The translations under genes and the position numbers were made by a program. Shown here one piece after another: positions 42,085-50,711 of a stretch of DNA of 64,000 bases (its first letter is position 1; every line of letters begins with the position of its first letter). Source of the stretch: Bacillota bacterium (GTDB taxonomy: Bacteria > Bacillota > Clostridia > Lachnospirales > Lachnospiraceae); the NCBI GenBank assembly GCA_023457255.1, contig JAEWMB010000026.1, positions 1-64,000 of the forward strand. Direction: 5' to 3'. The notes beneath the pieces are model-generated. The model saw nothing but the letters and a program-made list of their open reading frames with translations. It did not search any database and was not told the DNA's origin.

Positions 42085-43188
42085 TTATTTTTGATAGATC
42101 CTCTTTACATCCTCCATTCTTGATGATACGCCGCCCAGCAATAGATCTGCCAGAGTTAATGCTGCCATCGCTTCAACAACAACAACTGCTCTTGGAACAA
42201 TAATTGGGTCATGACGGCCTTTGATTGATACTTTTATGTTTTCACCTGATTTATTCACTGTCTGCTGTTCTTTTTTTATGGATGGAGTAGGTTTGATTGC
42301 CGCACGAAAGATAATTTCCGAACCATCGCTGATTCCTCCAAGAATACCTCCGGAATGATTTGTCAATTTGATAAGTTTTCCATTGGCGTCGTATGCAAAG
42401 CCATCATTATTTTCAGAACCAAGCTGTTTTGCAGCATCGAAACCGGAACCAACTTCAAACCCTTTTACAGCGCCGATAGAAAAAATTGCTTTTGCCAGCA
42501 GGGCGTCTAATTTATCAAATACCGGTTCGCCAATTCCAGCAGGAACTCCGGAGATAATGCACTCGATGATGCCGCCGCTGGAATCTAAATTATGAATACA
42601 TTGTTCCAAGTAATCTTCCGCTTTTTGAGAGGCCTCTAAATCCGGCATATAAAGAGGACTTATAAGCATATTTTCTTTCTGACACTTATGATAATCAATC
42701 TGAATAGGACCAATGGCCTTGGTATAGGTGAAAACCTCGATTCCTATTTCTTTTAAGAGGGCAGCGGCAATTGCACCTGCTGCTACACGTCCAATTGTTT
42801 CACGTCCGGAGGAACGTCCGCCCCCGCGGTAGTCACGAAAACCAAATTTTGCATCAAAAGTATAGTCTGCATGCCCGGGTCTGTAATAGCTTGCTATTTC
42901 ACTATAATCCGAAGAACGGGCAGTCTCATTTGCTATCATCATGGAGATTGGGGTACCGGTGGTTTTTCCTTCAAAGACACCGGACTGGATAGTTACAAGA
43001 TCATTCTCTTTTCTTGGGGTTGAATATTTTGTTTGTCCAGGTTTTCGACGATTAAGGTAAGCCTGAATCATCTCTTCCTCTAGAGCCAGACCTGCGGGAC
43101 ATCCGTCAACGACAACACCAATGCCTTTTCCATGGGATTCCCCCCAGGTTGTTATTTTAAAAATAGATCCGAAACTTGAACCGGACAT
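42085..43188 (-). CDS. aroC: Chorismate synthase
   Basis: A 367-residue FMN-dependent enzyme that forms chorismate from 5-enolpyruvylshikimate-3-phosphate, the last common step to aromatic amino acids. Signatures are visible: TTWGESHGKGIGVVVDGCPAG at the N-terminus (signature 1), SARSS-like ETARSSDYSEI, and FRDYRGGGRSSGRETIGRVAAGAIA (signature 2 region), with HSGGILGGISDGSEI (signature 3). The FMN- and substrate-binding arginines are present. ATG 43188 follows GAGGTGATACT. It is a single leftward gene, with a terminator downstream. There are no other shikimate genes in the window. Confidence 0.96.
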   Translation of the reverse strand: MSGSSFGSIFKITTWGESHGKGIGVVVDGCPAGLALEEEMIQAYLNRRKPGQTKYSTPRKENDLVTIQSGVFEGKTTGTPISMMIANETARSSDYSEIASYYRPGHADYTFDAKFGFRDYRGGGRSSGRETIGRVAAGAIAAALLKEIGIEVFTYTKAIGPIQIDYHKCQKENMLISPLYMPDLEASQKAEDYLEQCIHNLDSSGGIIECIISGVPAGIGEPVFDKLDALLAKAIFSIGAVKGFEVGSGFDAAKQLGSENNDGFAYDANGKLIKLTNHSGGILGGISDGSEIIFRAAIKPTPSIKKEQQTVNKSGENIKVSIKGRHDPIIVPRAVVVVEAMAALTLADLLLGGVSSRMEDVKRIYQK

Positions 43189-43480
43189 AGTATCACCTCT
43201 TCTTTTTTATTCTTATACTAATCCCGATTATAAAACCACAACAAATCAAGCAAGAAAACCAAAGCGTGTTTACCTGTTTTCTATCTGGAATTTCGAAGAT
43301 TTTAAGAAAGGGTTTTATGAGAGCTTAGTAATATTCCCTGATTACTTGAACATAGTATACTGTATGTTACTGTGGATTTCAATCGAATTGTAAGGAAACG
43401 TCGTAAAATAATTCATAAGAAATGACACCTTTTGCGTTTGATGTCATAAGATGTTACTAAAGAGAGGAAGGAGTAGAACC

Positions 43481-43741
43481 ATGAGACATCCGGCAAGAAT
43501 GAATTGGTACTGTAACTCTCGGCAGCCTAATCTGTTTGCAGCAGTAGCTTCAATCAATCACAATAATAGAGAAATACAAGGGTTTGAAGCAAAAAACAAG
43601 CAACCCTGTGGTTGCGAAGAAGCGATGAAAAAATGTCTGAATCGGGAAACAGAAAATGATAGCTTTTGCTGTGATTTTGATGAGACTTCAATTTATGAAT
43701 ATGATTGCGAATGTTTACGGCAGAAAAAAAGCTGCTTTTAA
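43481..43741 (+). CDS. Small cysteine-rich protein
   Basis: An 86-residue cytoplasmic-type protein with nine or so cysteines in the second half (PCGC, KKC, FCC, CEC, SCF), no signal peptide and no membrane helix. The cysteine pattern could bind metal or form disulfides in a coat-like structure. No family is recognised. ATG 43481 follows AAGGAG with ideal spacing. Its stop codon lies in the loop of the terminator shared with the convergent high-cysteine gene. Being opposite another cysteine-rich small protein suggests a shared role, perhaps in the spore or cell surface; this is only inference. Confidence 0.7.
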   Translation: MRHPARMNWYCNSRQPNLFAAVASINHNNREIQGFEAKNKQPCGCEEAMKKCLNRETENDSFCCDFDETSIYEYDCECLRQKKSCF

Positions 43742-43753
43742 AGCAGCTTTTTT
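43725..43753. terminator. Bidirectional terminator overlapping a stop codon
   Basis: AAAAAAGCTGCTT (43725-43737) and AAGCAGCTTTTTT (43741-43753) form a perfect 13-bp stem with the loop TTA. The stop codon TAA of the rightward gene uses bases 43739-43741. Confidence 0.9.
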
Positions 43754-43772
43754 CTGGAATTACAAGATGTAA

Positions 43773-44042
43773 TTAGCAGCCAAATCCATTGCCGCCACAG
43801 CAGCAGAAGAGAAGGATAATGATTATCCACCAGCAGCCGCCATCACCAAAGCCACCGCTATTGCCGCAGCCGCAATTATTGCCGCCGCCGAAACCATTAC
43901 CGCAGCAGCAGAATAAGATGATGATAATTATCCACCAGGAACCGCCGCCAAAGCCTGAATTTCCGCATCCACATCCATTTCCGCATCCGCAGCTATTATC
44001 ACATCCACATCCGCCGCAGTTTGTAGCTGTTAAATCACTCAT
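43773..44042 (-). CDS. High-cysteine, glycine-rich protein with duplicated WWIIII membrane segments
   Basis: An 89-residue protein made mostly of Gly, Cys, Asn and Ile. Two units of about 30 residues repeat: CGCGNSGFGGGS-WWIIIIILFCCCG-NGFG (about 25-53) and CGCGNSGGFGDGGC-WWIIIILLFCCCG-GNGFG (about 57-88). Each unit has a Trp-Trp-Ile-rich hydrophobic stretch followed by a Cys-Cys-Cys. The pattern matches small clostridial proteins labelled chorion-class high-cysteine proteins, whose function is unknown. ATG 44042 follows TTGGAGG. A CATAAGATA sequence on its strand (44080-44072) resembles a mother-cell sigma -10. A spore-coat or membrane role is possible. Confidence 0.75.
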   Translation of the reverse strand: MSDLTATNCGGCGCDNSCGCGNGCGCGNSGFGGGSWWIIIIILFCCCGNGFGGGNNCGCGNSGGFGDGGCWWIIIILLFCCCGGNGFGC

Positions 44043-44160
44043 ATGAGTTCCTCCAATAAATGTTTACAGTGTATCTTATGAAACACAGCTTGCCTTATTT
44101 CCAATATTTATAAAAAATTCTTCACCTTTTTTTTCCCTTTTTTCGATTTTAGGGTTTTCA

Positions 44161-44189
44161 TTGACAAACGCAGGGAATAAACATATAAT
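44161..44189 (+). promoter_or_regulatory. Promoter of the first phenylacetate-CoA ligase gene
   Basis: Consensus TTGACA (44161-44166), 17-bp spacer, TATAAT (44184-44189), about 145 bp upstream of the start. The long leader shows no clear riboswitch. Confidence 0.8.
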
Positions 44190-44332
44190 TACAATAGTTT
44201 AGCGAATTACAGCTTTGACGCAATAAATATGGTTCTGGAGTAGTTCATTTTCCTACGGTAGGTTAATTTGCAAATGGATTACTTCGTTTATTTGAGCAGA
44301 AATTATGGAAGAAAAGTATTGGAGGATACAAC

Positions 44333-45646
44333 ATGATTTGGGCAAAAGAAGAGACGATATCCCGAAGTGAGATGGAAGCAATTCAGCTGGTAAGACTTCA
44401 GGAAACCGTTGCGCATGTCTATGAAAAGATACCATTTTACCACATGAAAATGAATGCAATTGGCATGAAACCGGAAGATGTAAGATCGTTAGAAGATTTA
44501 AAAAAGCTTCCATTTACATTAAAACAGGATTTTCGTGATAATTATCCTTTTGGAATGTTCGCCGTACCTAAGAAGGAGGTAGTTCGTATTCATGCCTCAT
44601 CCGGTACGACCGGAAAGCCGACCGTGGTTGGCTATACGAAGAATGATATGGAAGTTTGGACAAATAATGTATCAAGAATTGCCTGTATGGGCGGGGCAAC
44701 GAAGGAGGATACGGCACAGATTTGTTTTGGTTACGGTATGTTTACAGGAGCGCTTGGGTTGCATTTTGGTTTAGAGAATATTGGAGCCAGTGTATGTCCG
44801 ACATCTTCCGGAAACACAAAAAAGCAAATCATGTTTATGCAGGATTTTGGAACTACCCTATTGGTGGCAACACCCTCCTATGCATTACATATTGCGGAGG
44901 TCGCACTTTCGATGGGAATAGACCCTAAGAAAGATTTGAATGTAAAAATCGGGTTATTTGGCGGAGAAGGCATGACAGAATCAATGCGGCAGGAAATGTA
45001 CAAATTATGGGGAGAAGATTTTCTCTGTACCCAAAATTATGGTATGAGTGAGCTGTGCGGGCCAGGCGTATCCGGAGAGTGTGAATATCTTTGCGGGATG
45101 CACATAAATGAAGACCATTTTATACCGGAGATCATTGATTCGGATAGCGGAGAAGTATTACCGCCAGGTTCGAAGGGGGAATTAGTCATTACTTGCCTTA
45201 CAAAAGAAGCGGTTCCATTAATTCGGTATCGTACTCGTGATATAACGATGTTAATGTATGAGCCTTGCAAGTGTGGAAGGACCACTGTTCGCATGGCTAA
45301 TTTATTTGGCCGCACCGATGATATGCTGGTGATTCGGGGAGTCAATGTGTTCCCATCCCAGATTGAGGATGTAATGTTAAAAATCCCTGAGATTGGTCCG
45401 CATTATCAGATAACGGTTGACCGCAGGAATCATTTGGATATTATGGAGATACAGGTTGAGCTAATCGATGACACTCTGCTGGATTCCTATTCTTTACTGG
45501 ATGGCTTGGAAAAAAAAATAAGAAACCAGTTAAAGACTGTTTTAGGTCTGGATGCAGCAACCAGACTCGTAGCACCGGGAAGTCTGCAAAGATTCGAAGG
45601 GAAGGCGAAGCGAGTAATCGATTTAAGAAAAGATGTAATGTTTTAG
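44333..45646 (+). CDS. paaK: Phenylacetate-CoA ligase
   Basis: A 437-residue adenylate-forming enzyme. It interconverts aryl-acetate, CoA and ATP with aryl-acetyl-CoA, AMP and pyrophosphate. Adenylation motifs: VRIHASSGTTGKPTVVGYT (P-loop-like), NYGMSELCGPGVSGECE, and LIRYRTRDITMLM with the catalytic aspartate. GRTDDMLVIRGVNVFPSQIE is the hinge, and GKAKRVID near the end has the C-terminal catalytic lysine. Length and motifs match the PaaK group rather than general acyl-CoA synthetases. ATG 44333 follows TTGGAGG. It stands alone behind its own promoter, while a second paralogue lies in the ior operon at 51.1 kb. Confidence 0.93.
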   Translation: MIWAKEETISRSEMEAIQLVRLQETVAHVYEKIPFYHMKMNAIGMKPEDVRSLEDLKKLPFTLKQDFRDNYPFGMFAVPKKEVVRIHASSGTTGKPTVVGYTKNDMEVWTNNVSRIACMGGATKEDTAQICFGYGMFTGALGLHFGLENIGASVCPTSSGNTKKQIMFMQDFGTTLLVATPSYALHIAEVALSMGIDPKKDLNVKIGLFGGEGMTESMRQEMYKLWGEDFLCTQNYGMSELCGPGVSGECEYLCGMHINEDHFIPEIIDSDSGEVLPPGSKGELVITCLTKEAVPLIRYRTRDITMLMYEPCKCGRTTVRMANLFGRTDDMLVIRGVNVFPSQIEDVMLKIPEIGPHYQITVDRRNHLDIMEIQVELIDDTLLDSYSLLDGLEKKIRNQLKTVLGLDAATRLVAPGSLQRFEGKAKRVIDLRKDVMF

Positions 45647-45714
45647 AGCTTTCGTACATAAAAAATAGTTACGGTACCAAGGCGGTACTTTTGACTGAAT
45701 AAAAAAGGCGAACG

Positions 45715-45757
45715 AAAAATCTCATAGGAAGCTGATTCTTTTCTCTATGAGATTTTT
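45715..45757. terminator. Bidirectional terminator between convergent genes
   Basis: AAAAATCTCATAG (45715-45727) and CTATGAGATTTTT (45745-45757) form a perfect 13-bp stem flanked by A- and T-runs. Confidence 0.88.
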
Positions 45758-45782
45758 ATTCGTTTCGGTATGATTCCTCTTT

Positions 45783-47297
45783 CTATTCTTTCTTTGAAAT
45801 GATTCCGGTTTCTTGATAACAGGAAAACATCTCCTGTAAGGAGGCTTTTGATAATTTTGGTGTTAACAGACTGACGATTGGTACGACAATCAGGCTGATT
45901 AACATAGTAAAGGCACCGGCGGTAATGGAAGATGAGAAAAACTCCAGTTTTAAATTCGCAGCGGTTACGCCAACACCAACGAGAAAAGCAGACCAGACAC
46001 CAACTTTTGTGATTCCCTTCCAATAAAGTCCATATAGGAATGGTGCAAGGAAGGAACCGGCGAGTGCGCTCCAGGAGATTCCCATTAACTCTGCTATAAA
46101 TTTTGGAGGATCAAGTGCCAGTACGACAGATATGATGATGAAAATACCAATCAAGATTTTCATAAGGATTAGCTGAGTTTTTACCGTCATCTTCTTAAAG
46201 CAGGTTTCTTTCAGAAAATCCAAAGTCAAAGTAGAGCTGGAGGTTAATACAAGGGCAGAAAGCGTTGACATGGAAGCGGATAATACTAATACTACAGTAA
46301 TTCCGACTAAAACATCCGGTAAAAATGATATCATATAGGGAATAATGCTATCAAAAATTACGTTCCCTTCTGCATTGCGTATACTTCCATTATCAAACAA
46401 ACGTGAGAATCCCCCGAGAAAATAACAGCCGCCGGATACAATCACAGCAAAGAAGGTAGAAATCATTGTTCCGGTTTTAATTGCTTTTTCATCCTTAATT
46501 GTATAAAACTTATGTACCATCTGTGGAAGGCCCCATGTGCCTAAGGAAGTAAGAATTACTACACTAACAAGATTGACCGGATCTGGTCCAAAGAAGGAGG
46601 TGTATGCACCAGGCTGTCCAAGGGTAGCAGCAGTTTCACTATTAAATACGGCAAGTTGATTCACTGCGTCAAGAAATCCGCCTTTTTGGTTCAAGACCGC
46701 TGCGATAATAGCTGCAATACCAACAAGCATAATAATACCTTGGATAAAATCATTGATTGCGGTTGCCATATAACCACCTAAGATTACATATACCCCGGTT
46801 AATACTGCCATTGCAATCACACAGATTTCATAAGGAATATCAAATGCCATTCCAAAGAGACGGGACAATCCGTTATAAATGGATGCGGTATAAGGTACTA
46901 AAAATACAAAGGCTATGACAGAAGCGGCTATTTTAATTGCTTTGCTTTCATAGCGGGATCCAAAAAATTCAGGCATTGTCTGTGAATCAAAATGCTTTGT
47001 CATGACTCTGGTTCTTCGCCCAAGTACGCGCCAAGCCAACAAACTTCCGATAAGAGCATTTCCCAGACCAATCCATACGGCCGATATACCGAAATCCCAG
47101 CCAAATCTACCTGCATATCCAATAAAAACTACAGAAGAGAAATAAGAGGTACCAAATGCAAAAGCAGTAAGCCAAGGTCCTACGCTTCGGCCGCCAAGTA
47201 CGAAATCACTAATGTTCTTGGTATGTTTTCTGGAATGGATGCCGACAAAAATCATGACTCCAAAGAAAACAAAGAGCATAACAAGTTTTACAATCAT
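45783..47297 (-). CDS. Sodium:solute symporter (SSS family)
   Basis: A 504-residue membrane protein with about thirteen hydrophobic helices that imports an organic solute with sodium. SSS-family features: SDFVLGGRSVGPWLTAFAFGTSYFS near the N-terminus, GYMATAINDFIQGIIMLVG (family signature region), and LSASMSTLSALVLTSSSTLTLDFLK with the Na2-site serines. It resembles PutP/PanF-type carriers; substrate is not determinable. ATG 47297 follows GAAGGAGA. The divergent promoter has a palindromic operator. Its placement between aryl-acetate and aryl-pyruvate metabolism genes would fit an amino or aromatic acid as substrate, but this is guesswork. Confidence 0.9.
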   Translation of the reverse strand: MIVKLVMLFVFFGVMIFVGIHSRKHTKNISDFVLGGRSVGPWLTAFAFGTSYFSSVVFIGYAGRFGWDFGISAVWIGLGNALIGSLLAWRVLGRRTRVMTKHFDSQTMPEFFGSRYESKAIKIAASVIAFVFLVPYTASIYNGLSRLFGMAFDIPYEICVIAMAVLTGVYVILGGYMATAINDFIQGIIMLVGIAAIIAAVLNQKGGFLDAVNQLAVFNSETAATLGQPGAYTSFFGPDPVNLVSVVILTSLGTWGLPQMVHKFYTIKDEKAIKTGTMISTFFAVIVSGGCYFLGGFSRLFDNGSIRNAEGNVIFDSIIPYMISFLPDVLVGITVVLVLSASMSTLSALVLTSSSTLTLDFLKETCFKKMTVKTQLILMKILIGIFIIISVVLALDPPKFIAELMGISWSALAGSFLAPFLYGLYWKGITKVGVWSAFLVGVGVTAANLKLEFFSSSITAGAFTMLISLIVVPIVSLLTPKLSKASLQEMFSCYQETGIISKKE

Positions 47298-47340
47298 AAA
47301 ATTAATCTCCTTCGTTTGGTATAATAGATAAATACTTTGT

Positions 47341-47396
47341 CGCTTTAAAGCGTAACGCTTTATAGTGATGATACCAAATTATGGTAACCATGTCAA
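47341..47396 (-). promoter_or_regulatory. Promoter and operator of the symporter gene
   Basis: On the minus strand TTGACA (47396-47391), 17-bp spacer, TATCAT (47373-47368). Just downstream is CGCTTTAAAGCG (47341-47352), a perfect palindrome, overlapping a second dyad AAAGCG-TAA-CGCTTT (47347-47361). A repressor bound here would block the transcription start. Confidence 0.75.
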
Positions 47397-47434
47397 CTCA
47401 AACGAAAACAGAGATTATAATATCCTTATATCAT

Positions 47435-47980
47435 TTATAGATAAAATGAAAGATTGCCTAAAATGGAAAATACAAAATCGGTGGACATCCCAATAAACAA
47501 GAGAGATGCACAAACTATTCGGATTTTCATCGGTATTTGATCTGTCCGGCGTTTTAGCCGCGGATGAATATATTTTACTAATAGTACACCCAAGACACCA
47601 AACAATAAGGAGGCCAGTAAACAAACGCGCCCATTTAGCTGGAGTGTATAATTGGAATAATCCCACCATCTTCGATGAAATAGCATCTCCAGTACCCAGG
47701 AGGTGGCATATTCCAGAGCGGTTGTAACCAGCATACCAGACAAGAATAGATTCGCTTTATTCATACATTTATGCAGGCATAGGATAATCAATAAGGCTCC
47801 AAAACCGTAGATTGGCAGATATGGTCCAAATAAAAAGCCTCTCTTTACCAGCTCACCCGCTTGTAACGAACAAATAATTGTTTCATAGCACCAGCCAAAA
47901 AGGCTATAGATAAACAGCCATATCATGCTATTTACATACCACATGGGACTCTCTCCTTCACAATACATCATAGTTTTCAT
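47435..47980 (-). CDS. Putative membrane protein of the ABC-transporter-permease-like (CmpB/PF06541) family
   Basis: A 181-residue membrane protein with about five hydrophobic helices. The opening SMIWLFIYSLFGWCYETI and the segment GFLFGPYLPIYGFGALLII are characteristic of a clostridial family often labelled putative ABC transporter permease; that function is not established. TSWVLEMLFHRRWWDYSNYTLQLNGRVCLLASLLFG is the second conserved block. No ATPase partner is nearby. ATG 47980 follows GGAAGG. It appears to be a single gene on the minus strand, with its 3' end close to the symporter promoter. Confidence 0.78.
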   Translation of the reverse strand: MKTMMYCEGESPMWYVNSMIWLFIYSLFGWCYETIICSLQAGELVKRGFLFGPYLPIYGFGALLIILCLHKCMNKANLFLSGMLVTTALEYATSWVLEMLFHRRWWDYSNYTLQLNGRVCLLASLLFGVLGVLLVKYIHPRLKRRTDQIPMKIRIVCASLLFIGMSTDFVFSILGNLSFYL

Positions 47981-48236
47981 AAATTCCTTCCGTCTAGGCT
48001 TGCTACTACGTGTCGGTATATGGGGAATTTATGGTTTTCTTGTATTATATTATGATAAAAACCAAGTGTCTATGAATGTTAGGAAAGCCTAATGGAATTC
48101 TAATTATTTATTAAGACCATTTATAAAAATCTAATGCAATATAAAATATTTACTAATTCATGTGTAAAAATAGAAATTTTTAGTCGTTTACTTATCACTG
48201 CAATTATTCGTTTGTTATCTGAATTTCTGATAGCTA

Positions 48237-48265
48237 TTGTATATTTCTTATACAGAATGTATAAT
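48237..48265 (+). promoter_or_regulatory. Promoter of the ior-paaK operon
   Basis: TTGTAT (48237-48242), 17-bp spacer, TATAAT (48260-48265). It lies inside the upstream-extended open frame, which rules out the ATG at 48270 and favours ATG 48318 for iorA. Confidence 0.7.
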
Positions 48266-48317
48266 TATGACAGATGAAAGTATTGAAAAAGCATTCATAG
48301 AAAGGAAAAGGGCAGGC

Positions 48318-50057
48318 ATGCAAAGGATTGAAATTATGTTAGGCAACGAAGCAATTGCCAGAGGTGCGTATGAAGCCGGTGTGAAAGTTTCGGCAGCTTA
48401 TCCTGGTACTCCAAGTACGGAGATAAGTGAAAACATGGTGAAATATAAAGAGATTTACAGTGAATGGTCTCCAAATGAGAAGGTGGCTATGGAGGTAGCG
48501 ATAGGAGCCTCAATTAGCGGTGTAAGAGCGCTTGCTTCCATGAAACATGTTGGTGTAAATGTTGCGGCGGACCCGTTATTTACAATCTCATATGCCGGTG
48601 TCAACGGCGGTTTAGTACTTGTCGCAGCGGATGACCCCGGATTATACAGTTCACAAAATGAACAGGATACCAGAATGGTAGCAAGAGCAGCCCAGGTTCC
48701 GGTATTAGAACCTTCCGATAGCGAAGAGGCGAAAGAATTTGTAAAATTTGCATTTTGGATGAGTGAGAAATATGATACGCCTGTGATTGTTCGAACCACA
48801 ACAAGGCTTTCTCATTCTCAGGGGATGGTAAATTTATGTGACAGGACCGAGGCAGAAGAAAAACCTTACGTCAGAAATCCGGCCAAAAATGTTATGATGC
48901 CGGGAAATGCAAAGGCCCGCCATCTTGTGGTAGAAGCACGTACAAAGCAGATGATAGAAGATGGAAGTGATTTTCCAATTAATCAAATTGAATATAATGA
49001 TAAAAAAATCGGTGTAATAACAAGCGGTATTCCATACCAGTACGTGAAAGAAGCATTACCGGAAGTCTCGGTACTTAAGCTTGGCATCGTAAATCCGCTT
49101 CCAAGAAAATTAATCGAGGAATTTGCAGCTTCCGTAGAACATTTATACATAGTAGAAGAACTTGATCCTGTCATCGAAGAGCAGGTGAAATCTTGGGGAA
49201 TCGAAGCAATCGGGAAAGAAATTCTTACGGTTCAAGGTGAATATAGTGCTAATCTATTGAGAAAAGCGATCAAACACGAAGATATTAATTTAAAACCTGC
49301 GGCACAGGTACCGAATCGTCCGCCGATTCTTTGTCCGGGATGCCCGCATCGCAGTGTATTTTCCGTATTAAAAAAATTAGGAATTCATGCGGCCGGAGAT
49401 ATTGGCTGTTATACGCTTGGTGCGGTAGCCCCATTGGAGGTAGTGGATACGACGGTCTGTATGGGAGCAAGTATCAGTACCTTACATGGTATGGAGAAAG
49501 CGAAAGGAAAAGAATACATTAAAAACTGGGTTGCAGTCATAGGTGATTCTACCTTTCTGCATACAGGTGTCAATTCTTTAATCAATATGGTTTATAACAA
49601 AGGAACAGGAACCGTAATGATCTTAGACAATTCAACCACAGGGATGACGGGACATCAAGATCATGCGGCAACCGGAAAGACTTTAATGGGTGAGGAAACC
49701 GCCGCCATTAGTATTCCTTTGTTATGCAGTTCACTTGGAATTAAGAATGTGGTGGAAGTAAATGCATTTGACACAAAAGCTCTAGAAGAAATAGTAAAAG
49801 CAGAAGTTGCAAAGGACGAAGTTTCTGTAATTATTGCGAAAGCTCCTTGTGTACTTCTGACTAAGAAATTGAGTAAAACACAGTGCAGAGTGGTCTCTGT
49901 CAAGTGCAAAAAGTGTGGTATGTGTCTTAAACCGGGATGTCCGGCAATTACAAGGCGAGAAGATGGTACCACCGTAATCAATGATACCATGTGTAATGGA
50001 TGTAATTTATGTTTTGAGAAATGTAAGTTTAGTGCAATAGAAATGATGGAGCGATAG
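48318..50057 (+). CDS. iorA: Indolepyruvate:ferredoxin oxidoreductase, alpha subunit
   Basis: A 579-residue subunit that oxidises indolepyruvate, phenylpyruvate or 4-hydroxyphenylpyruvate to the aryl-acetyl-CoA with ferredoxin as acceptor. The N-terminal pyrimidine domain has GVKVSAAYPGTPSTEIS; the middle has PGCPHRSVFSVLKK; the ThDP site is IGDSTFLHTGVNSLINMVYN. The C-terminus carries two ferredoxin clusters: CKKCGMCLKPGCP and CNGCNLCFEKC. Start ATG 48318 is chosen because AAAGGAAAAGGG precedes it and the promoter at 48260 excludes earlier ATGs. It is followed by iorB, ACT, paaK and ACT genes in one operon. Confidence 0.93.
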   Translation: MQRIEIMLGNEAIARGAYEAGVKVSAAYPGTPSTEISENMVKYKEIYSEWSPNEKVAMEVAIGASISGVRALASMKHVGVNVAADPLFTISYAGVNGGLVLVAADDPGLYSSQNEQDTRMVARAAQVPVLEPSDSEEAKEFVKFAFWMSEKYDTPVIVRTTTRLSHSQGMVNLCDRTEAEEKPYVRNPAKNVMMPGNAKARHLVVEARTKQMIEDGSDFPINQIEYNDKKIGVITSGIPYQYVKEALPEVSVLKLGIVNPLPRKLIEEFAASVEHLYIVEELDPVIEEQVKSWGIEAIGKEILTVQGEYSANLLRKAIKHEDINLKPAAQVPNRPPILCPGCPHRSVFSVLKKLGIHAAGDIGCYTLGAVAPLEVVDTTVCMGASISTLHGMEKAKGKEYIKNWVAVIGDSTFLHTGVNSLINMVYNKGTGTVMILDNSTTGMTGHQDHAATGKTLMGEETAAISIPLLCSSLGIKNVVEVNAFDTKALEEIVKAEVAKDEVSVIIAKAPCVLLTKKLSKTQCRVVSVKCKKCGMCLKPGCPAITRREDGTTVINDTMCNGCNLCFEKCKFSAIEMMER

Positions 50058-50069
50058 GAGGATGTCACC

Positions 50070-50642
50070 ATGGCAGCAAAAAATATTATGATAGTTGGAG
50101 TTGGTGGTCAGGGAACCCTGCTTACCAGCCGAATCTTAGGTGGAATTACGATGAGTGCAGGCTATGATGTCAAGCTTTCCGAGGTTCATGGTATGGCGCA
50201 GCGCGGCGGCAGTGTTGTGACCTTTGTTCGATATGGCGAAAAGGTAACCGAGCCAATCGTAGAGGAAGGCCAGGCAGATCTCTTAATTGCGTTTGAGCGT
50301 TTAGAAGCAATGCGCTATTCCCATTTTTTAAAAGATAGCGGTGTTTTAATTGTGAATGATTTAAGAATTGATCCAATGCCGGTAGTAGTTGGTAATGCTG
50401 CATATCCGGAGAATATTATTGAGAATCTTGAAAAAGAGTATCGGGTATTACGAGTAGATGCAATGGCGGAGGCAAAGAAACTTGGAAATCCGAAAGTATT
50501 TAATATTATAGTACTTGGTATGGCAGCAGCCCATATGGATTTTACAAAAGAAGCTTGGCTTACGGTAATTGAGAATACAGTACCGCCTAAGACTATTGAT
50601 ATCAATAAAGAAGCTTTCCTAATTGGTTATGAGATGCATTGA
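50070..50642 (+). CDS. iorB: Indolepyruvate:ferredoxin oxidoreductase, beta subunit
   Basis: A 190-residue gamma-type subunit partnering IorA. The N-terminal IMIVGVGGQGTLLTSRILG is the family glycine motif, and SEVHGMAQRGGSVVTFVRYG the second conserved block. It contributes to CoA handling in the two-subunit enzyme. ATG 50070 follows AGGAGGATGTC, 12 bp after the iorA stop. Together they are a complete IOR enzyme, as in amino-acid-fermenting anaerobes and archaea. Confidence 0.93.
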   Translation: MAAKNIMIVGVGGQGTLLTSRILGGITMSAGYDVKLSEVHGMAQRGGSVVTFVRYGEKVTEPIVEEGQADLLIAFERLEAMRYSHFLKDSGVLIVNDLRIDPMPVVVGNAAYPENIIENLEKEYRVLRVDAMAEAKKLGNPKVFNIIVLGMAAAHMDFTKEAWLTVIENTVPPKTIDINKEAFLIGYEMH

Positions 50643-50711
50643 TAGATTTTAACTTGAGGTATGCATTGTCTTTTAAGCAAGACAAAATGAAGCGCAGAAA
50701 TGAGGGAAAAT

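Noticed and set aside
43789..44046. Proline/glutamine-rich frame opposite the high-cysteine gene
   Set aside because: It is the antisense shadow of a Gly/Cys-rich gene; it has no ribosome site.
48270..48317. Longer iorA starting at ATG 48270 or earlier
   Set aside because: A TTGTAT-17-TATAAT promoter lies at 48237-48265, so the transcript would begin too late for that start; a good ribosome site precedes ATG 48318.
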